Shown here: piece after piece, positions 35,923-50,215 of the stretch
Layout: every line of letters begins with the position of its first letter
Numbering within the stretch: the first letter of the stretch is position 1
From: Apis mellifera
Taxonomy: Eukaryota; Arthropoda; Insecta; Hymenoptera; Apidae
Direction: 5' to 3'
DNA: 64,000 nucleotides
Assembly (NCBI RefSeq): GCF_003254395.2
Contig: NC_037642.1
Coordinates: forward strand, 5,987,903-6,051,902
Made by a program: the position numbers and the translations under genes
The notes under the pieces: model-generated
What the model saw: only the letters and a program-made list of their open reading frames with translations
Database searches by the model: none
What the model was told of the DNA's origin: nothing

Positions 35923-38653
35923 GTAAGTAAATTGAAATCGAACTCATCAAAATATTCTTAAATTTACAGAACCGTGAAACACGCGCTCGCCGGTATCATA
36001 TGTCAATCCCTTAACGATCGAGTGGCTCACTTTTTCGACCAATCCTGTTCACGATTGCTTCGTTATCTGCGCGCAACGACACAGCACGACGGTTGCCGAT
36101 TAGACAAACGAGAGCAATATAAGCGGAAACAAAACGACAAATCGCAGCTTTTTCGACCAATGTTCGATTCGTTACTCGTTCCGGCCGGCCATTTTTGCGC
36201 GGGTTCGCGCGCAATACCTTTGCCCACTGACATCTGACAAATCCCCTTGTGACATTTCGTCGTCATTTTCATCTCGATCCCAAAATAAATCTCTCCCCCC
36301 AAAAAAACACCTCGACGTTGTTATCGTCGAATCTTTACCGCTAGTCTCGGCCTTCCCTCTTGTTTCCCCGCCACGAAGAAAGACGAAATTTTCCTTATAA
36401 GTTTTCGAGAATATGAAAACTTTTCTCGAACCGTGTCCTTTTTTTTTTTTACGGACTCGAATAAGTTGGAAAGAAGAAATGCCCGGTTTGGGTGATCCAC
36501 GTTGATCCAGTAAAAAGTTTGACGGAGAACAGCTGGTACATTCTTGTTCCCTTGACGAGCTCATTGCGGCATCGTGGATTTGTTTAATCCGACGTGCGGT
36601 ATTTTTATCCAAGTTATTTTTTTCCCTTCCTTATTTATTCCGCGAGAAATTTCGGTAGATAAAATTTTTTAAATTTTTCTGCGAATACACGCTTCTTTCT
36701 TGTATTTTAATATAAATGATCGTAATAAAGAAAATTTTCATCTTTCTCTTAAGTTTCTTAATAAAAAATGAAATATCCATGTTTCATTTGTTTATGCAGG
36801 TGCAAGGGGATTATATAAAAATATAAATTCAATTTAGAAATTCCTATGATTAACTGATTATTAGAACGTTTCAAATAATTTAGAATTAATAAAATTGTGC
36901 AAACGAATTTATTATAGATTTTGTTTCAATTTTGTTTCAAATACGAGCGAAAATGGAGACTTAGGAGAGGATTCGAATCAAGCAGCCAATATTGTCACTG
37001 AGAATGTCTCCGACACGTCCAAACTATTACCAGCAGAACAAGACCTAATCGTTTCCGTGTGCCTATTACAAGGGATCTAATTAAGAAACGCCTAATAAAC
37101 GTCACACGTAGCACAACGCAGCTGATAACGAGCCAAGATGTAATAAGAAGATATTGGTGGCTAGCCTGGTCACTTGTCAATCCTTCCACGTATTTATCTT
37201 TTCACATTCCATTAATGCAATAAAATTTTCTTTGTTTAGAAATCAAATTTTAGAAATTTATAAGGACTCGAAAGCGTTGAAATATCGAACCTCACGAAAT
37301 TTCCTCAAAATTTTCAATCAATTCCCTCGCATGCTACGCGCCAACAAACAAATTACACGGTAACACGGTTTATTAATTCAGTAAAATATTGGCAGCCGCG
37401 CAAAGTTCGATCGAAATAATAACACGATCGCCTACAACGGAAAGGTTTATCCGTGGAAAAGCAAACGGAAACTGTTTCACCCTATAATAAACTTTTCCGC
37501 CCGTTGATTTACGCAAAACTGGCTTCAACTGGAACCCGGTTAAAACCGGATGGGATTAGCAAACGAGCCTGGAAACGAGAGGCAGTCTTCGATCTGCTCG
37601 CGATTCAGGATTGAATTCGAAGGTTTCGCAAAGATGTGACAGGGCAAAGTGATTCCCTCCTTCGATAAATCTGAGGAAGGCACACCGCATATCTGATGCC
37701 TCCAAATGATCGTGGTATTCAGCTTACAGGCAAGCTTTAAGGATTTTGGAATCGATGGAGAGTGTGCAATGATACACTCTTTGGTAATAAGTTAGAGAGA
37801 TCGGCGATTGAATGATTTGAATGATCTTGAATGATTTCAATAGGCGTATATTCTGCAAAAATAGTTTAAGAAGATCGAAAGGGAAAAGGATGACTCTTAT
37901 TGGTTTGGAAATTAAATGTTTGGAATAACGGAGACTTTTTTTTAAAGAAAATTTAAATTTAATAGATATTTTTAAGATTTGAAGATCAATCGAATAAATT
38001 AGATAGATTTGTGACATCTTTTTGAAGAATTATCGTGAATATGAGGTATTTTTAAGGATTAGTATCGAGACAGACAAGATTTCAAGATCGTTGAATAGAC
38101 AAAGTAACACAAAGAGAATTTCATATTTGAGAATTTCTATAGTTTTATCGATCGTGCTTTATTTTCGAGAAATGGTCAGAATTGTGATGGATATATACCG
38201 TATCAGATAACGAATGCTTTGAAAGTTAACTGGAATTGAGAATTGAAACAATATCTATTTTTTTTTTCTTTTTTTTTTTTGTGAAAGCTTGTCTCCTTTG
38301 TCGAACGCTTGTTTCCGCATTGGACAATGAATATGTATATATGGAAAAAACGATTGGAGTTTGAGATGCGACGGTTTTACGATGTTAAAGAACTTACAAA
38401 AGAACTTACAAATTTCTGCGCTAACAATGGCCGATTCTCGGGTTTGGGAGCGCAGTCAGCGATCGAATAAATAGATTTAACGATATCGCTGCTATGTGTC
38501 GAACAAAGGTATTTTTGAAGGCTTTATCGTGTGCCGCAGTTTCGGCCCTGTATCCGTGATACAATACCTTCAACTTGAAAGATTTTACCTCCCTAATCTC
38601 GCGTCAAAGAATATATATTTTCCTGATCGTTTTTTTTTCGAAAATCCTTTTTC
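35923..38653. other. Non-coding, no gene recognised
   Basis: The moderately GC-rich 35960..36610 is open on both strands. The patch at 37380..37720 contains a ccggttaaaaccgg inverted repeat next to gggattag, a homeodomain-like core. Function is unknown. Confidence 0.45.
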
Positions 38654-39208
38654 TTCCTTTTTTGATTCCCTTTAAATTTTAGACCATCGACAAGAAATTA
38701 TCCTTCTTAAAATATCTTGAAACGTTGCATGAGAAGTTTGAACTTTTATTCCCGATATTCAAAAGATTAAAATATCACAAAGTGGACGTTGTTTTTCACT
38801 CCTCTCCCACGTTTTATATTTTTTAACAAATTTAACATTGAAAATGAAAGAAAAATCGAATAATAAATAAAAATGTAATAGTCTAGGATTTTTTGAAAGT
38901 TACCAATCGAAAAGAATACAGCCTTCAATTATTATCTTTTCCTTTTTTGATATCCTTTAAATTTTAGACCATGGACAAGAAATTATCCTTCTTAAAATAT
39001 CTTGAAACGATACATGAGAAGTTTGAACTTTTATTCCCGATATTCAAAAGATTAAAATATTACAAAGTGGACGCTCTCTCATGTTTTATATTTTTTAACA
39101 AATTTAACATTGAAAATGAAAGAAAAATCGAATAATAAATAAAAATATAATAGTCTAGGATTTTTTGAAATTTACCAATCGAAATGAATACAGGCTTCGA
39201 TTATTATC
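38654..39208. repeat. Tandem duplication, two units of about 280 bp
   Basis: Unit 1 (38654..38938) and unit 2 (38939..39208) share the run from the pyrimidine-rich ccttttttgat start to the gaatacag..cttc..ttattatc end. They are offset by 285 bp. Unit 2 lacks about 15 bp (around gttgtttttcactcc in unit 1). Confidence 0.92.
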
Positions 39209-40456
39209 CGATGAAACATTGTCGCACAGACAAACTGATAATCGACCAATCGACAATATAATTTAAAAAGGAGAAAAGAAATAGACGAATCACTTCAAGA
39301 GACGGAGATTCCAGCGATCCAACGTTGAATTATCATAAAAATACGATAAAGCTCCTTTGTCGAACAGGAAGATGAAAATAATGGGCCCCCCATTATTCAG
39401 CATCAAACGCCGACCCTGACTTAGAATATACTATATCCAACGTGTACTTTGGGCATTCAGCGTTGACACGATATCACCGTCAACGCGTGACACAACATTG
39501 AACAGGCATTGACCGTGTAAACCGTAACGGGTGTAAGCCCTGGCTGTAATTCAACGAGACGTTAACCGCGAAAGGTGAGGTTAGAACAAGAGTAACGGGG
39601 CAAAATCCCCGGCGGATGAACGCGCGTTTAAAGCCAAGGATAATATTCGTATAATAATAATAATTCGGAATGGAAATCGGTGTTCTCGTTATTGCGGGAT
39701 TAATGCCAATATTACGGATGTTCAACGGCAATGCCGATATTCGAATATCGGTTAATTGTTACGCGATATTATACACGCATATATCGAGTGCAAAGAGGGC
39801 GCAAACTCCCAATTCTGAGAGATTACGATTAATCCTCAACTATTTCTAATCCTCCTTAGCTTTCCACCTTGATCACGCGCGCGTTCCTTTCGTTTCGTGA
39901 ATTCGAGTTTAGATCATTTTCGAATTTGTTTCTAGTTTCTCCAATGGATGAGAATTTTGACTTTTGGAAATTTTAATTTCGATATAAGAATTCGTGAATT
40001 TTTATTCAGTGCAATCTTCAAGATCGTTTGCCGCTTAACTCACACGAGAATTTTTTGAAACATTTCAGAATCTATACCGTAAAATTTATTAACGTGAAAA
40101 CCATTCGGATTGAATCTAATTATCCTCGTAAATTTTTTAATCCAATAAAGGGAACAACGATCGAGATTTCTTTTCCATGATAACGACACGTGATATTATA
40201 ACGCATAATAAATATATTCTCTTGGAAAGGAAGAAAAAAGAAAATAAAAAATTAGAAATTCGTATGTATAAAATTGTAATTGGAAGGAAAAACTAAAAAT
40301 CCTATTTTAGAAACGATTCAGTTTGATCCTGCGAGAAAATTTCACTCGAGTCACGTTTTCGCGACCCGACTTCGTTCATAATCCCGGGATTAGACAAAAC
40401 GAAGCCAAAAGTCCGAGGCGATGTCGGGTCGATCGCGCCGGAAACTTTCCCCTCCG

Positions 40457-40504
40457 CGCGGGTTCATCGTGGACCCGCGGGTAATTCCCTCGTCCACGAG
40501 GGAA
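40457..40504. other. Two adjacent GC-rich hairpins
   Basis: CGCGGGT (40457) pairs with ACCCGCG (40473..40479). Six bases later TTCCCTCGT (40485) pairs with ACGAGGGAA (40496..40504). The surrounding 40330..40630 is CpG-rich. Confidence 0.5.
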
Positions 40505-41828
40505 ATTCAATCGTTCCGTTGGCGGGAGTTGGCCGGGAGGAAACTCGTTTCGATTCATTCACGGACCAACTGCCGCGAATCTGGTAACGTCGCGCGCCTC
40601 AGAATGTCACGTCACTATCGACTACCTGTGGATACGTAATTCTTGGACGAGAATTGGCGGCAATTTCGTTTGACGAATTTTTTTAAACGCGACTTTCGAT
40701 CTTTTCGTTCACGCGTAGGCAACTTTTTAACCTGGAAAAATTTAATCGATGGAGTGAACGATCGTGCGAAAGTGTTTGGAAATTTTTCTAGAATTACATA
40801 TGAATTGCATAGATGAATAGCGTAAAGAAATTTTCTTAGCTTCTTAATTTGTAATTGATATCTTTTTTTTTAAATAATTTCTGTTTTATTCTATTTCGAG
40901 TTAAATTAATATTGGAGAATTTCTTTTTCCTCCTCGACGTTTCGAAGTCAGACAAGTTGAATTAGCACGTGCGAAATTTCTCGAGTGTATGGTAAACGGG
41001 ATGGTGTGCTTTGAATAATACCACGATTTGCAACACTAATCGCGCCTTATTCCATTATTCAAAATATCTGTTGACGTTCGATTCTATCCCCAGCGTATCC
41101 GTACACCGTGTTCTACAGATGTTTCGTCCATCGAGAATCCCGAATGACAAACGTGCACGCGTATTGATGCATCGCCGCACAGTCTACCACCGTCCGTTCT
41201 ACCACCAGTGGAACTTGTAAATTCTATCCACAATAGAATCGAATATAATATACGTTCTTCTGGTTTATTTTAATTCGAAGCTTCCACAGTTTCTTCGAAT
41301 ATCAAATAATAATTTCATCTCTAATTAACAAAATTCTAGCCACTTGAATTTTTTTCTCGTTGAGCATCTCTGGAATATCTGTACATGTTTATTTAAATTA
41401 GAAAAAAGAAAAATGGTATATCAAATTCGTGAAATATTAATATTCTGCGAACTAAAAATGGACGACAAGGGCGCGCAAAGTTTCGATTAAAACGATTTCA
41501 ATGATGGGGTTGGAGAGGGCGAGGTCAAGCAGCGCGACGCAAATGGCGGCGACCAACAGGTGTCGCGGCAATTTTTCTCGAAATTTTCCCGCGAATTTTC
41601 CCTACTCTTCAACTCTTTCTGCGCCCTTCTACACGCGATTGCTCGACCGATTGTTTCTCTCGCGCCCGTTGTTACTTGTGATCGATGTTGACTAGATCGA
41701 CGTTTTATTGACGTTAAAAAAAGAAGAAAGAAAAAAAATAGGACGCCGTTAATGATCGAATGCCGGTTGAAAAATCTCGGATCAGGGAACTCGATCTCGG
41801 TTCATTCACTTTCACGGCTTTCGCTCTT

Positions 41829-41834
<6 letters not shown>

Positions 41835-41876
<42 letters not shown>
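41835..41876. repeat. (CT)21 microsatellite
   Basis: A pure CT run, with a shorter one at about 41960..41985. It produces chance open frames of Ser-Leu or Glu-Arg repeats on both strands. Confidence 0.97.
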
Positions 41877-41880
<4 letters not shown>

Positions 41881-44800
41881 GGCCCCGTAATTGGATCCCC
41901 AACATTGTTGCTACTCGAGGTATAAACGTAGAAAGTTACCAATGAAATAGATGTTCTTCTTTCTCTCTTTCTCTCTCTCTCTCTTTTTTTTGTGGTGAAA
42001 TGTTTTTTATCCGACGGCTTAATTGCATGTTTTGGATCAATTAGTGCTCTGTGTAATTATTGTGGAGCACAGTTTTTTGTTGGTTGTTTCGAAGCAACAA
42101 AATCGTGGATTCGATCTCGTGTAAAATAAATATATTTTCATTAGAAATTTTATTTTAATTAATTTCGACACGTAACGTAATGCTTATCCGTATAATTAGA
42201 ATAACGTGAATTAAAAATTCTAATTCTTAATCATATTCTGATAGTGAGTTGAATATTTAAAAGGGTGTCGATGTTTATTCGCGAGACAATCTTTGAACGA
42301 TTGATTCTGAGAAGATTTTGAACGAAAAAATTGGCTCATTTTCATTCCTCAATCAAAAATATAAAAATTCCAACTACTTTTCAATATTCTCTCCACAACA
42401 CCTCCTCCAAAAATTATATCCCAATCTGTCCATGCAACACGCTTATCTCAATCGATAACAAACTGTTACAGTTAAAAATAAATAAAAAAAAAAATTCAAA
42501 GAGACTTTTCCACCCCTTCGTATCCCGCAAATTGACTTCTTGCCAGAAGAATCACAATCTTAACCTACAACCTAGCTATCCTAGCCAACCCCCTATGTCC
42601 TTACGAGCATTAACCTTTTTCGAACAACACAATGCAATCACATCAAAGCTCCACTCGATTTCCTTCCAAGAATTCTTCCTCCTCCTCTCGAATATCACGA
42701 CAGGCGTGTACACCCCTTCGAAACGCTCCCCTTGAAATTTTCTTACTACCCTCTTTTGTGCACACGTGCCAACCCCACTTTCATCGGGGCTCTTTCGCTT
42801 TTGTTCAGTTTTTTCCTATCCAGCTCGCATTCGTCCGGGATTACGTAGCGGGAAACTGGTGAGTACACAGGAAACGGGGAGGGAGGGGGAGGGTGAGTCG
42901 AATAGCGAAAGTTCACGGGACGTTACCTTAGCTGGTTGGTGGAGACGGTGGAGGCTGTTCGTTAATCTAGTTACAAGACCGTGACTCGAGCCTTGCGTAT
43001 AAATGGATTTGCAGGGGAAATTAAGTGGCCTCCTCCACTCGTTGCAGACCAAGTTTCTTGGATCGAGAAGAGAAGAATTAATAATTATGGGGGGAGGAGG
43101 GAGCGTCTGAATGTCGAGGATCGCGAACTCGTGCAAAGTTTCTCAGAGGGGTTTCTTCAATTCTTTGGGAAATTCCGAAGGCGATTGGGATTCTGGATGG
43201 ATTCGAGGTGATTCTTGGGATTTGTATTCAATTGCAATCACGCCGATTTTAATTTGATTTGTAAAATTATTCGAGGATTGTATATTGTTTATCGCGTTTG
43301 AATTATTGTTATTCTGTAAATTATCTTATTGTGAAAAAATAAATTAGTGTAAAAGTATATTATATAATGAATCATGTAATAATTTTTGAAAAGGATATTA
43401 TTTTTATTGTTTTTTACTTTTTATATTGACTTAATCTTTTTTTTGTTTAAGGTTATTGGATGACTGGTCTCCTTCCTTCCAAATTGGATTTTATTTTTCT
43501 AAAAAGAGGGGAGAGAGAGAGAGAGGACCATTGAGATGCAATTTAGATAAAAAGTTACAGTTTGATTGTAGGAACCATCACACGTTTGATCATCATCGGA
43601 TGAGTTTTCAATATTGGAAACACGTATGCATTTTATGTGTTAAAATATAGGTTTGCTTTTATATTTTCATTTGTATGCATCATATTATGATCAATTATAT
43701 GAAATATTTAAATATTCATGTTCATTAAGAGCTCGTGGACGGTCAAATTTGCAAGTGAATATATATATATATATATTCTAAATATACATAATTCATTTAA
43801 AAATGATAACACTTATATTCCATTTCATATTGTAAATGAAATACACGTGAATTTAGCGGAGATTAAAAATGAACGATGGATTTTATGGAATTACTAATAA
43901 TATTTATTTTAATAAAATACACACTGTCCTGTAGATTCCAATTTTAATGAATTTTTAATTTACAAAAAAAAAAATTAATATTTAGACTCGATTATATATA
44001 ATTTGATCGTTCATGACATTCGATACATGTTTAATAATAATAAATCGTTTAAAAATTAGCCAGATAACGAGTGTTTAAAAAGAGATGATTAGAAAAATTT
44101 TTCTCGTTTTATTTAGAAATTATGGATTGGATACATTTGAAACAATTGGAGGAATAAGTAGAATGAATATCGGGCAGAGAATCCATTATGCGAATTTCAT
44201 ATTTAAAGTGGAGAATTTCAGGGAACATTAACGTGTCCACATTCTGCCAGCGCAATGTTTTTCCATATCCTCGATACCCGGCAAGGATTTTCATCTGGCG
44301 CCAGATTGAAAATTGATTTCAACCATTGTTATGCAATTTGGTGTACGTCACGTACACGGAAAGTATGCATAATTGTCGTTTCCATTGGATGCACGCGAAA
44401 CCTCTTTCGTGGTATTATATTTCGATTAATCATAAATCCCTTTTTGCCGTCTCTTTTTACGCCCCTTTCGTAAAAAGATCCTTCTCTCTTGCGCAATTGA
44501 TCGTGTTTTCCGCCAATACTCGAAAACATTATTTCTTATCTTGTGTAATTAATAATATATTTTATACACGTATCAAATTTCCCCTCCCCCTCTCTCGAGG
44601 ATTAATCAACGCAGATATTATTTAACCAAAAATCTCAATCGTGAATTTAATCGAAGTTTAATCCAGAGGATTTTCAAAAAATATATTAAGACAAAATTTT
44701 TTTCAATTATTCAATCCTTCTTTTGTATATGATACGAGCCAGTGTCATCATCGATATGGATAGTCGTTTTTGATTTCGTTCCCTTTTCCATCATTTTATA

Positions 44801-46140
44801 AATATTTTTTTACCAAAATATTGGCCATCCATCATCGAGAATTTTTTCCAATTTTTTTTTCGAACACGTTTAGATTGGAATAATATATTTACAATAGGAA
44901 TAGAGAATTTACAAGTAGAAAGTTAATTAATCTTTTAAACGACGAGTTTAAATTCGTTTTCGTTTCAATTGAAGGAGGTTAATAATAAAGATTAAGAGAT
45001 TATTCTCCGTCAACGTGGAGAATTTTCTTTTCCTTCTTGACATTTCTATTAAAACAATTTCTCTCTTCCCATTGTGTGAAAGAGATAAGAAAAAAACTTC
45101 TTTTTTTTTTTTTTTTCATTCTGGGAGGAAAAATCGGGAAGTAAGATGGATATCTTCAAACGACATCGTTGCATCATCATTATAGACAAGAATACAGGTT
45201 TTATCCATCACGGAAGGGAAAGCTATTGCTCTTCGTGACGTTTCTCCTATTACTCTTTTGGTGGTACAAATTGTTGTACGACGTTTCACGCGACGCTCAT
45301 TTTAAATGTATGATACTTATTTGGGGATACTTGTTTCAAATTGATACATACTTTTGCATGTAACATTGCTACGTTTGTACAATTTTTATTCGACGCAATT
45401 TGTATCTGTATATATGGAACAACTTTTACGTGAATTTCGATTTTTCTTTTTTTTTTTTTTCATAAAATATAGCTTTATCCTTTACAATACGATATAGGAT
45501 CGATTGGAAGAAAATTATACAAGATTTTTTTTATCTGGAAAAATTGATTGGGAATTTTAAAATTTTGAAATTGTTTATTAAACTATTTGTTAAAAATGAA
45601 TTTATTTAATGCAAGTAGAAAAAAAAATATTACAATTTTAAAAATACAAAGCTTCAATTCAAATGCAGTTTTGTTAAAAATTTTCGTTAAAAAATCTGAT
45701 TTTTTGTAAATTCTTTAAAAATGTTTACAGCATTTTCGATATTGCAAAATATTTTTTGTCGGCAGAATTTTATTACACATTCAATTTTTCACATTTTGTC
45801 ATATTTTTACAAAAATATTTTATTATATAAAAAATACGCGATTTATATTTTTGAATAGCATTCTCAATATTTTTAACTTGAATATTGAATACGTATATAC
45901 TTTTTAAAATATTTCTAATTATTTTTTTAAATTTTATTAAATTTTTCACAATTGTCTCAAATTTCAAATAAATTTCTTCCACTCTTCCATATTTTTTAAA
46001 TATTTTAAGCCAAATTTCAACTAGATCAAAATTTCCATTATTGAAAAATAAAAATTTTGAATATAATGCAAAAATAAACAGATAGAAACTAGACGACCAA
46101 ATTTGCAAGTTTTTACAATTCTCTTAAACCTTGCACAATT

Positions 46141-46420
46141 TTCTCAAATTTCCTTAGATAATTCCTTTTAAAAATCAAAATCGTTGAAAATTGAATCGCG
46201 ATGCAAGGGCAAACAGAAATCCGATCACCACGGGAATCAACATCCCAGATATACGCGAAATTTTTCATAATTTTTCCTCCACAATCCTTACCTCCCCTCA
46301 ATTTCCTCAAATTTCCTCGAATATTTCTAAACTAAATTCAAAGATAAAATCAAAATTTCAATCAGTTGAAAATTGAATCGCGATGGGCAAAGGCAAACAG
46401 AAAGCTGATGACCATGGGAT
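46141..46420. repeat. Diverged duplication, two units of about 100 bp
   Basis: The stretch 46141..46236 resembles 46306..46420. Shared blocks are tcaaatttcct, gttgaaaattgaatcgcgatg, ggcaaacagaaa and cca.ggga. There are several indels, so it is older than the other duplications. Confidence 0.7.
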
Positions 46421-47213
46421 TCCGGGCCGCAATTTCGCGCAGAATTTCGCTGAATCGTAGGCGTGGAACGAGGGAAAACAACGCGCGGCTTCGATCGTGC
46501 GTACGGCATAAGCGCATTTTCTGCTCGCTCACAGAATCCCTCGAATTGTCTCGTCGTGGAACAGCATACCACCGCGATTCCTGACGCGAATTCCACGATC
46601 GGACGTCAATTCGAAACGTGATCGTAAGAGTGCCTCGAATGATCGATACTTTCGCGTACAATCTGTTCCAAAAATACGAACAAGCAAGTCATCTTCCAAT
46701 ACATTTTGCTCATCTTACGTAAGCCAATTTCTATAATTTAATAACGATATATTTCTTTTTTATACCCAACATTCGAGAATGGTGTCACATCATATAAGAA
46801 TTTTCTCTTTTTATGGCGATTAATGCATATGGTTGCATTATGAATTTTTCCAACAAAGATAAAAGATGAAGAGAAGTTTTCTACATATTTGTGTGCAGTA
46901 GATCGTCGATATTCCATTTTAGATTTCGTTTTTGCTGCGATCTTAGTGTTAATATAATAATAATTAATAGTAACAATTAATAACAATTAATTTCGTTATT
47001 GCATTCCAATATTCTTTGCCATCATTTTTCTTGGCATTTGAATTTTTAAGATTTTAAAATAGAAAATAGATTAGAAAATTCGGGATTAAATTCGTAATTT
47101 CTAACACGCGAGGTATTTCCTTATAATGACATACACTTGGACATAATGTCCTCTCTTAACGACCATTTTCCCGGAAGCCTAATTTTTGAAAGGCCAATAG
47201 GATTTAATAAATC

Positions 47214-47263
47214 GGCTATCAGAGGACTTCCGGCCGGCTGGCTCGTTCACAAGCCTCTGATGG
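47214..47263. other. GC-rich hairpin, about 15 paired bases
   Basis: GGCTATCAGAGG-A-CTT pairs with AAGCCTCTGATGGCC across a 21-nt loop, with one G-U pair and one bulged A. It lies in a block (47160..47290) that is less AT-rich than its surroundings. No known microRNA was recognised. Confidence 0.5.
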
Positions 47264-48544
47264 CCCATTGATCTTTCCACGAGTAAAGCGTGGATCCTCT
47301 TTGGAGATCGTTCTTTTCAGTTTTTTCCGTGGACGCAGCGAAATGTGTAATAAATTTATCTAATTTTCCCTACATTTTCAGTTCGAAAGGAATTACCAAT
47401 ATTGCCCTCGTCCAATTCTCATTAAGGATATTTCATTCCAAATTATCCTTTTCGATACCAGAAAGAAATTGACGGAATATTGGCAATTTTTCTAATAATA
47501 AAATTGTCCATATTCGTTTATTAAATATTCTTCTTATTGAACTACAAGGATGTATAAAATTATTATCCTTTTTTCTTTTTTTAAACGCAATTATTATTAA
47601 TTACTAATTCCAATAATGAAGAATTACACATTAAATTATATATAGTTTGGACGCTTAAAGTTATTTTCTTGTTTATTTTCGATGCATTTTTCTTTATTTT
47701 CTTTTCATTATAAAATATTTTATATTTTTCAGACAAAATATTCTGTCCTTCCCATTTCTTGTTCGATCGATGTGATTAATTTCGATTAATTTAAAAAGCG
47801 TATGAGCGTATAATAATATGATGCAAAAAGCCGGTCGATTCGAGTGTGAGCCACATGCTGAAGAGGAAACCACGAAGAGGGATGCTAGTAATACTAGCAA
47901 ATGCATGGTCTCTTATGGATCTTGGGGTCAAGATAGTATTCTCGACATGATCCGGTAGCTTGGCCCATGAAGAGATCCCGCAACCTCTAACTGGTTTCTA
48001 TTGAGTGTGTAATAACTGGCGGGCTTCCGGTTGCCAGCCGGAAGTTTCTCCTTTACTTCTTGGGTCCTCTTGATTAATTCACGTTTTTATGGAAAAAGGG
48101 ATGATGAAAATGTTTGCTACGTTTAAAATATTCAATTATTATAAAAATTGGCAAATAACAAGTAATCAAGCTTGTGAAAAAATAAATTTTGGAATTGGAG
48201 AAAGAAAGGATATATTTTTGTGCAAGCATCATATAATTTTTATATGTTATTTTACGTCGTGAAAGAAAATTAGAAATTTTCAAAATTTTCAATATTGTTT
48301 ATAACAATATTTGATGTGTTCAAGATGTTTAATAGAAATTAGAGAAGGGGAGAAAATAATTAAACTTCGAGTTTTTGTCGAATAAAATATATTTTTACGT
48401 TAAGAAGATATATATTTTGAAAGTTTTGCGTGTAATAAAATTTTATAACGAAACGTGGTGACGAAAAATGGATTTTGTTTTATATATTTCGAAGGAAGTT
48501 TATAAATTTCGAGCTCGTGGAACTTTTACTAAAGCTGTTCTGCG

Positions 48545-48580
48545 TTAGTTGAAGTAAGTAAGTAAGTTTACTTCAACTAA
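48545..48580. other. Perfect 13-bp hairpin
   Basis: The arm ttagttgaagtaa and its reverse complement enclose a 10-nt stretch with a gtaa repeat. Confidence 0.7.
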
Positions 48581-50215
48581 AGGGTATTTTCATATTAAAA
48601 AAGATATAATTTAGGATAAAATATTGTAATGAAATATTACATAGAGTCAAAGAAAAATTGCAAATTTCAAACCGTAGGAAGGGAGAAACATTCACCATAA
48701 TTAAACTCTTCGGTACAAAATTGAAAAAGTTGGCCGGTTGGATGATTAAATTTGTACCAGCAAAGAGTATTTATTTATTTTTTATAAATATTTATTATAA
48801 TACAAAAGAAGAGAATACTCGTTTGAAAAAATATTTCTATATACTTTTTATGTTGCTTTTTTATATATGCTCGAAATATTCGACAATTCACATAGAATTA
48901 TAAATTATAAACTATAAACGTTTAAATGAAATAAAAAATTCGATTTTCTAGTTTATATTAGATACTTAATAACAATTTTTAAATAGAGAATCGAAAATGT
49001 AGACTATTTGGACATTTTGGCAGATATATAAAAATTTTTGAAACTTTTCAACATCAAATGTACCTATACAACTTTCTTACACGTGCATTAAAAATACATA
49101 TATTTCAATTTTCTGTTCTTTTTGCAAAATTTGCTTTGTGCCAAGATAAAATTTTCATCGTTTGAACAACAAACGTAAATTCAATGCAAATATTAAATTT
49201 ATTAAATATTAACATGAAGAGTGTTCCACTATTGGATCATTATTATTTTTTAAAACATTTTCATCGCTTTTTACACGGATTAAAAATTTCATAAAATATC
49301 AATAAAGAAAAATAATAAAAAATTCATTAACGTAAATTTAATACAAAATTTAACGTAGGTAATAATTAAATTGATCAAAATTTGATTAAAAAACAAATAT
49401 ATCATCACGTTACGTTACAAAAAATACAATGTCCAACTTTTATCCAACGTTATCCAATTAACTTTATCACAGAACAAACTATCTTGACCCAATTAATTTT
49501 CGACCACCACCACACCATCATCACCATCATCATCATCGTCCTACACATTTCGATTCAATTCGGAGAGCCTAATTTCATTCTAATTAATTTCACTTCATTT
49601 TCGCCACGCGCAATATTTCATTGTCAATTTCGAAATGAAATTTTGAATCGATCAACCCGCGGATCAACACTTAAAATTATTCCCTCGATCGAATCGTCGA
49701 CTCCGAGCAAATCATTAGTCTCGCCGCAGTTAACACGTTCGAAGGATGTCTGTGAACGGATGTGATCCAAGGATAAAATCCTTGTTCGTTCCGTTCCAAA
49801 GCGGATTAAATATTCCTGGCGTGGAATACGCCAGGCCCGTACATACACGTCCGCCGGAATTGCGTCAGAAATATGCCCTTACGCATCTCCCGACACGCTT
49901 CAAGAGCAATGTATCACGACGACACACCCCCACGGATTACCCGTATCGCCCTTTCCCCACGGCTTCGCCGTGCTATCCGAGCAACCGATCGTTGTCGCGC
50001 AATTTCCTCGAAATAATCCATTAATAACGCATCCCCCTGTCTCCGGATACCACCGATGAAATAACTGGTGGCTTCCTTCCTGCCGGGAAGGATTGGGGAA
50101 GGAATTTGAATTTTCGAGGCCGGAAATATGTCGGGGCTCGTATATTTCGTTTTCTGTAAACTGGAATTAATTGTAATTAATTAATTGGGATTAAAGTATT
50201 CATATTTCGATGCGA

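Larger units (their letters stand above)
39209..50215. other. Long non-coding stretch with hairpins and microsatellites
   Basis: Mostly AT-rich, notably 45400..46100 and 48070..49400. GC-richer islands lie at 39370..39780, 40330..40630, 42750..43210, 46430..46640, 47160..47290, 47830..48060 and 49640..50100. Frames there were inspected and none shows a domain. Confidence 0.45.

Noticed and set aside
36172..36612. 146-residue minus-strand frame
   Set aside because: It includes a Lys run from a homopolymer and overlaps an open frame on the other strand. No family is recognised.
42331..42735. 134-residue plus-strand frame
   Set aside because: The protein is rich in Ser, Asn, Thr and Pro with an A-run inside. 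There is no domain or splice context, so it is probably a chance frame.
47834..47906. Minus-strand frame starting like a signal peptide (MHLLVLLASLFVVSSSA), a possible first exon of the Side gene
   Set aside because: The hydrophobic run is partly produced by a short palindrome (tgctagta-a-tactagca, 47883..47899). The only phase-1 GT nearby is a weak donor (GTGGCT), so splicing to 9772 is not convincing.
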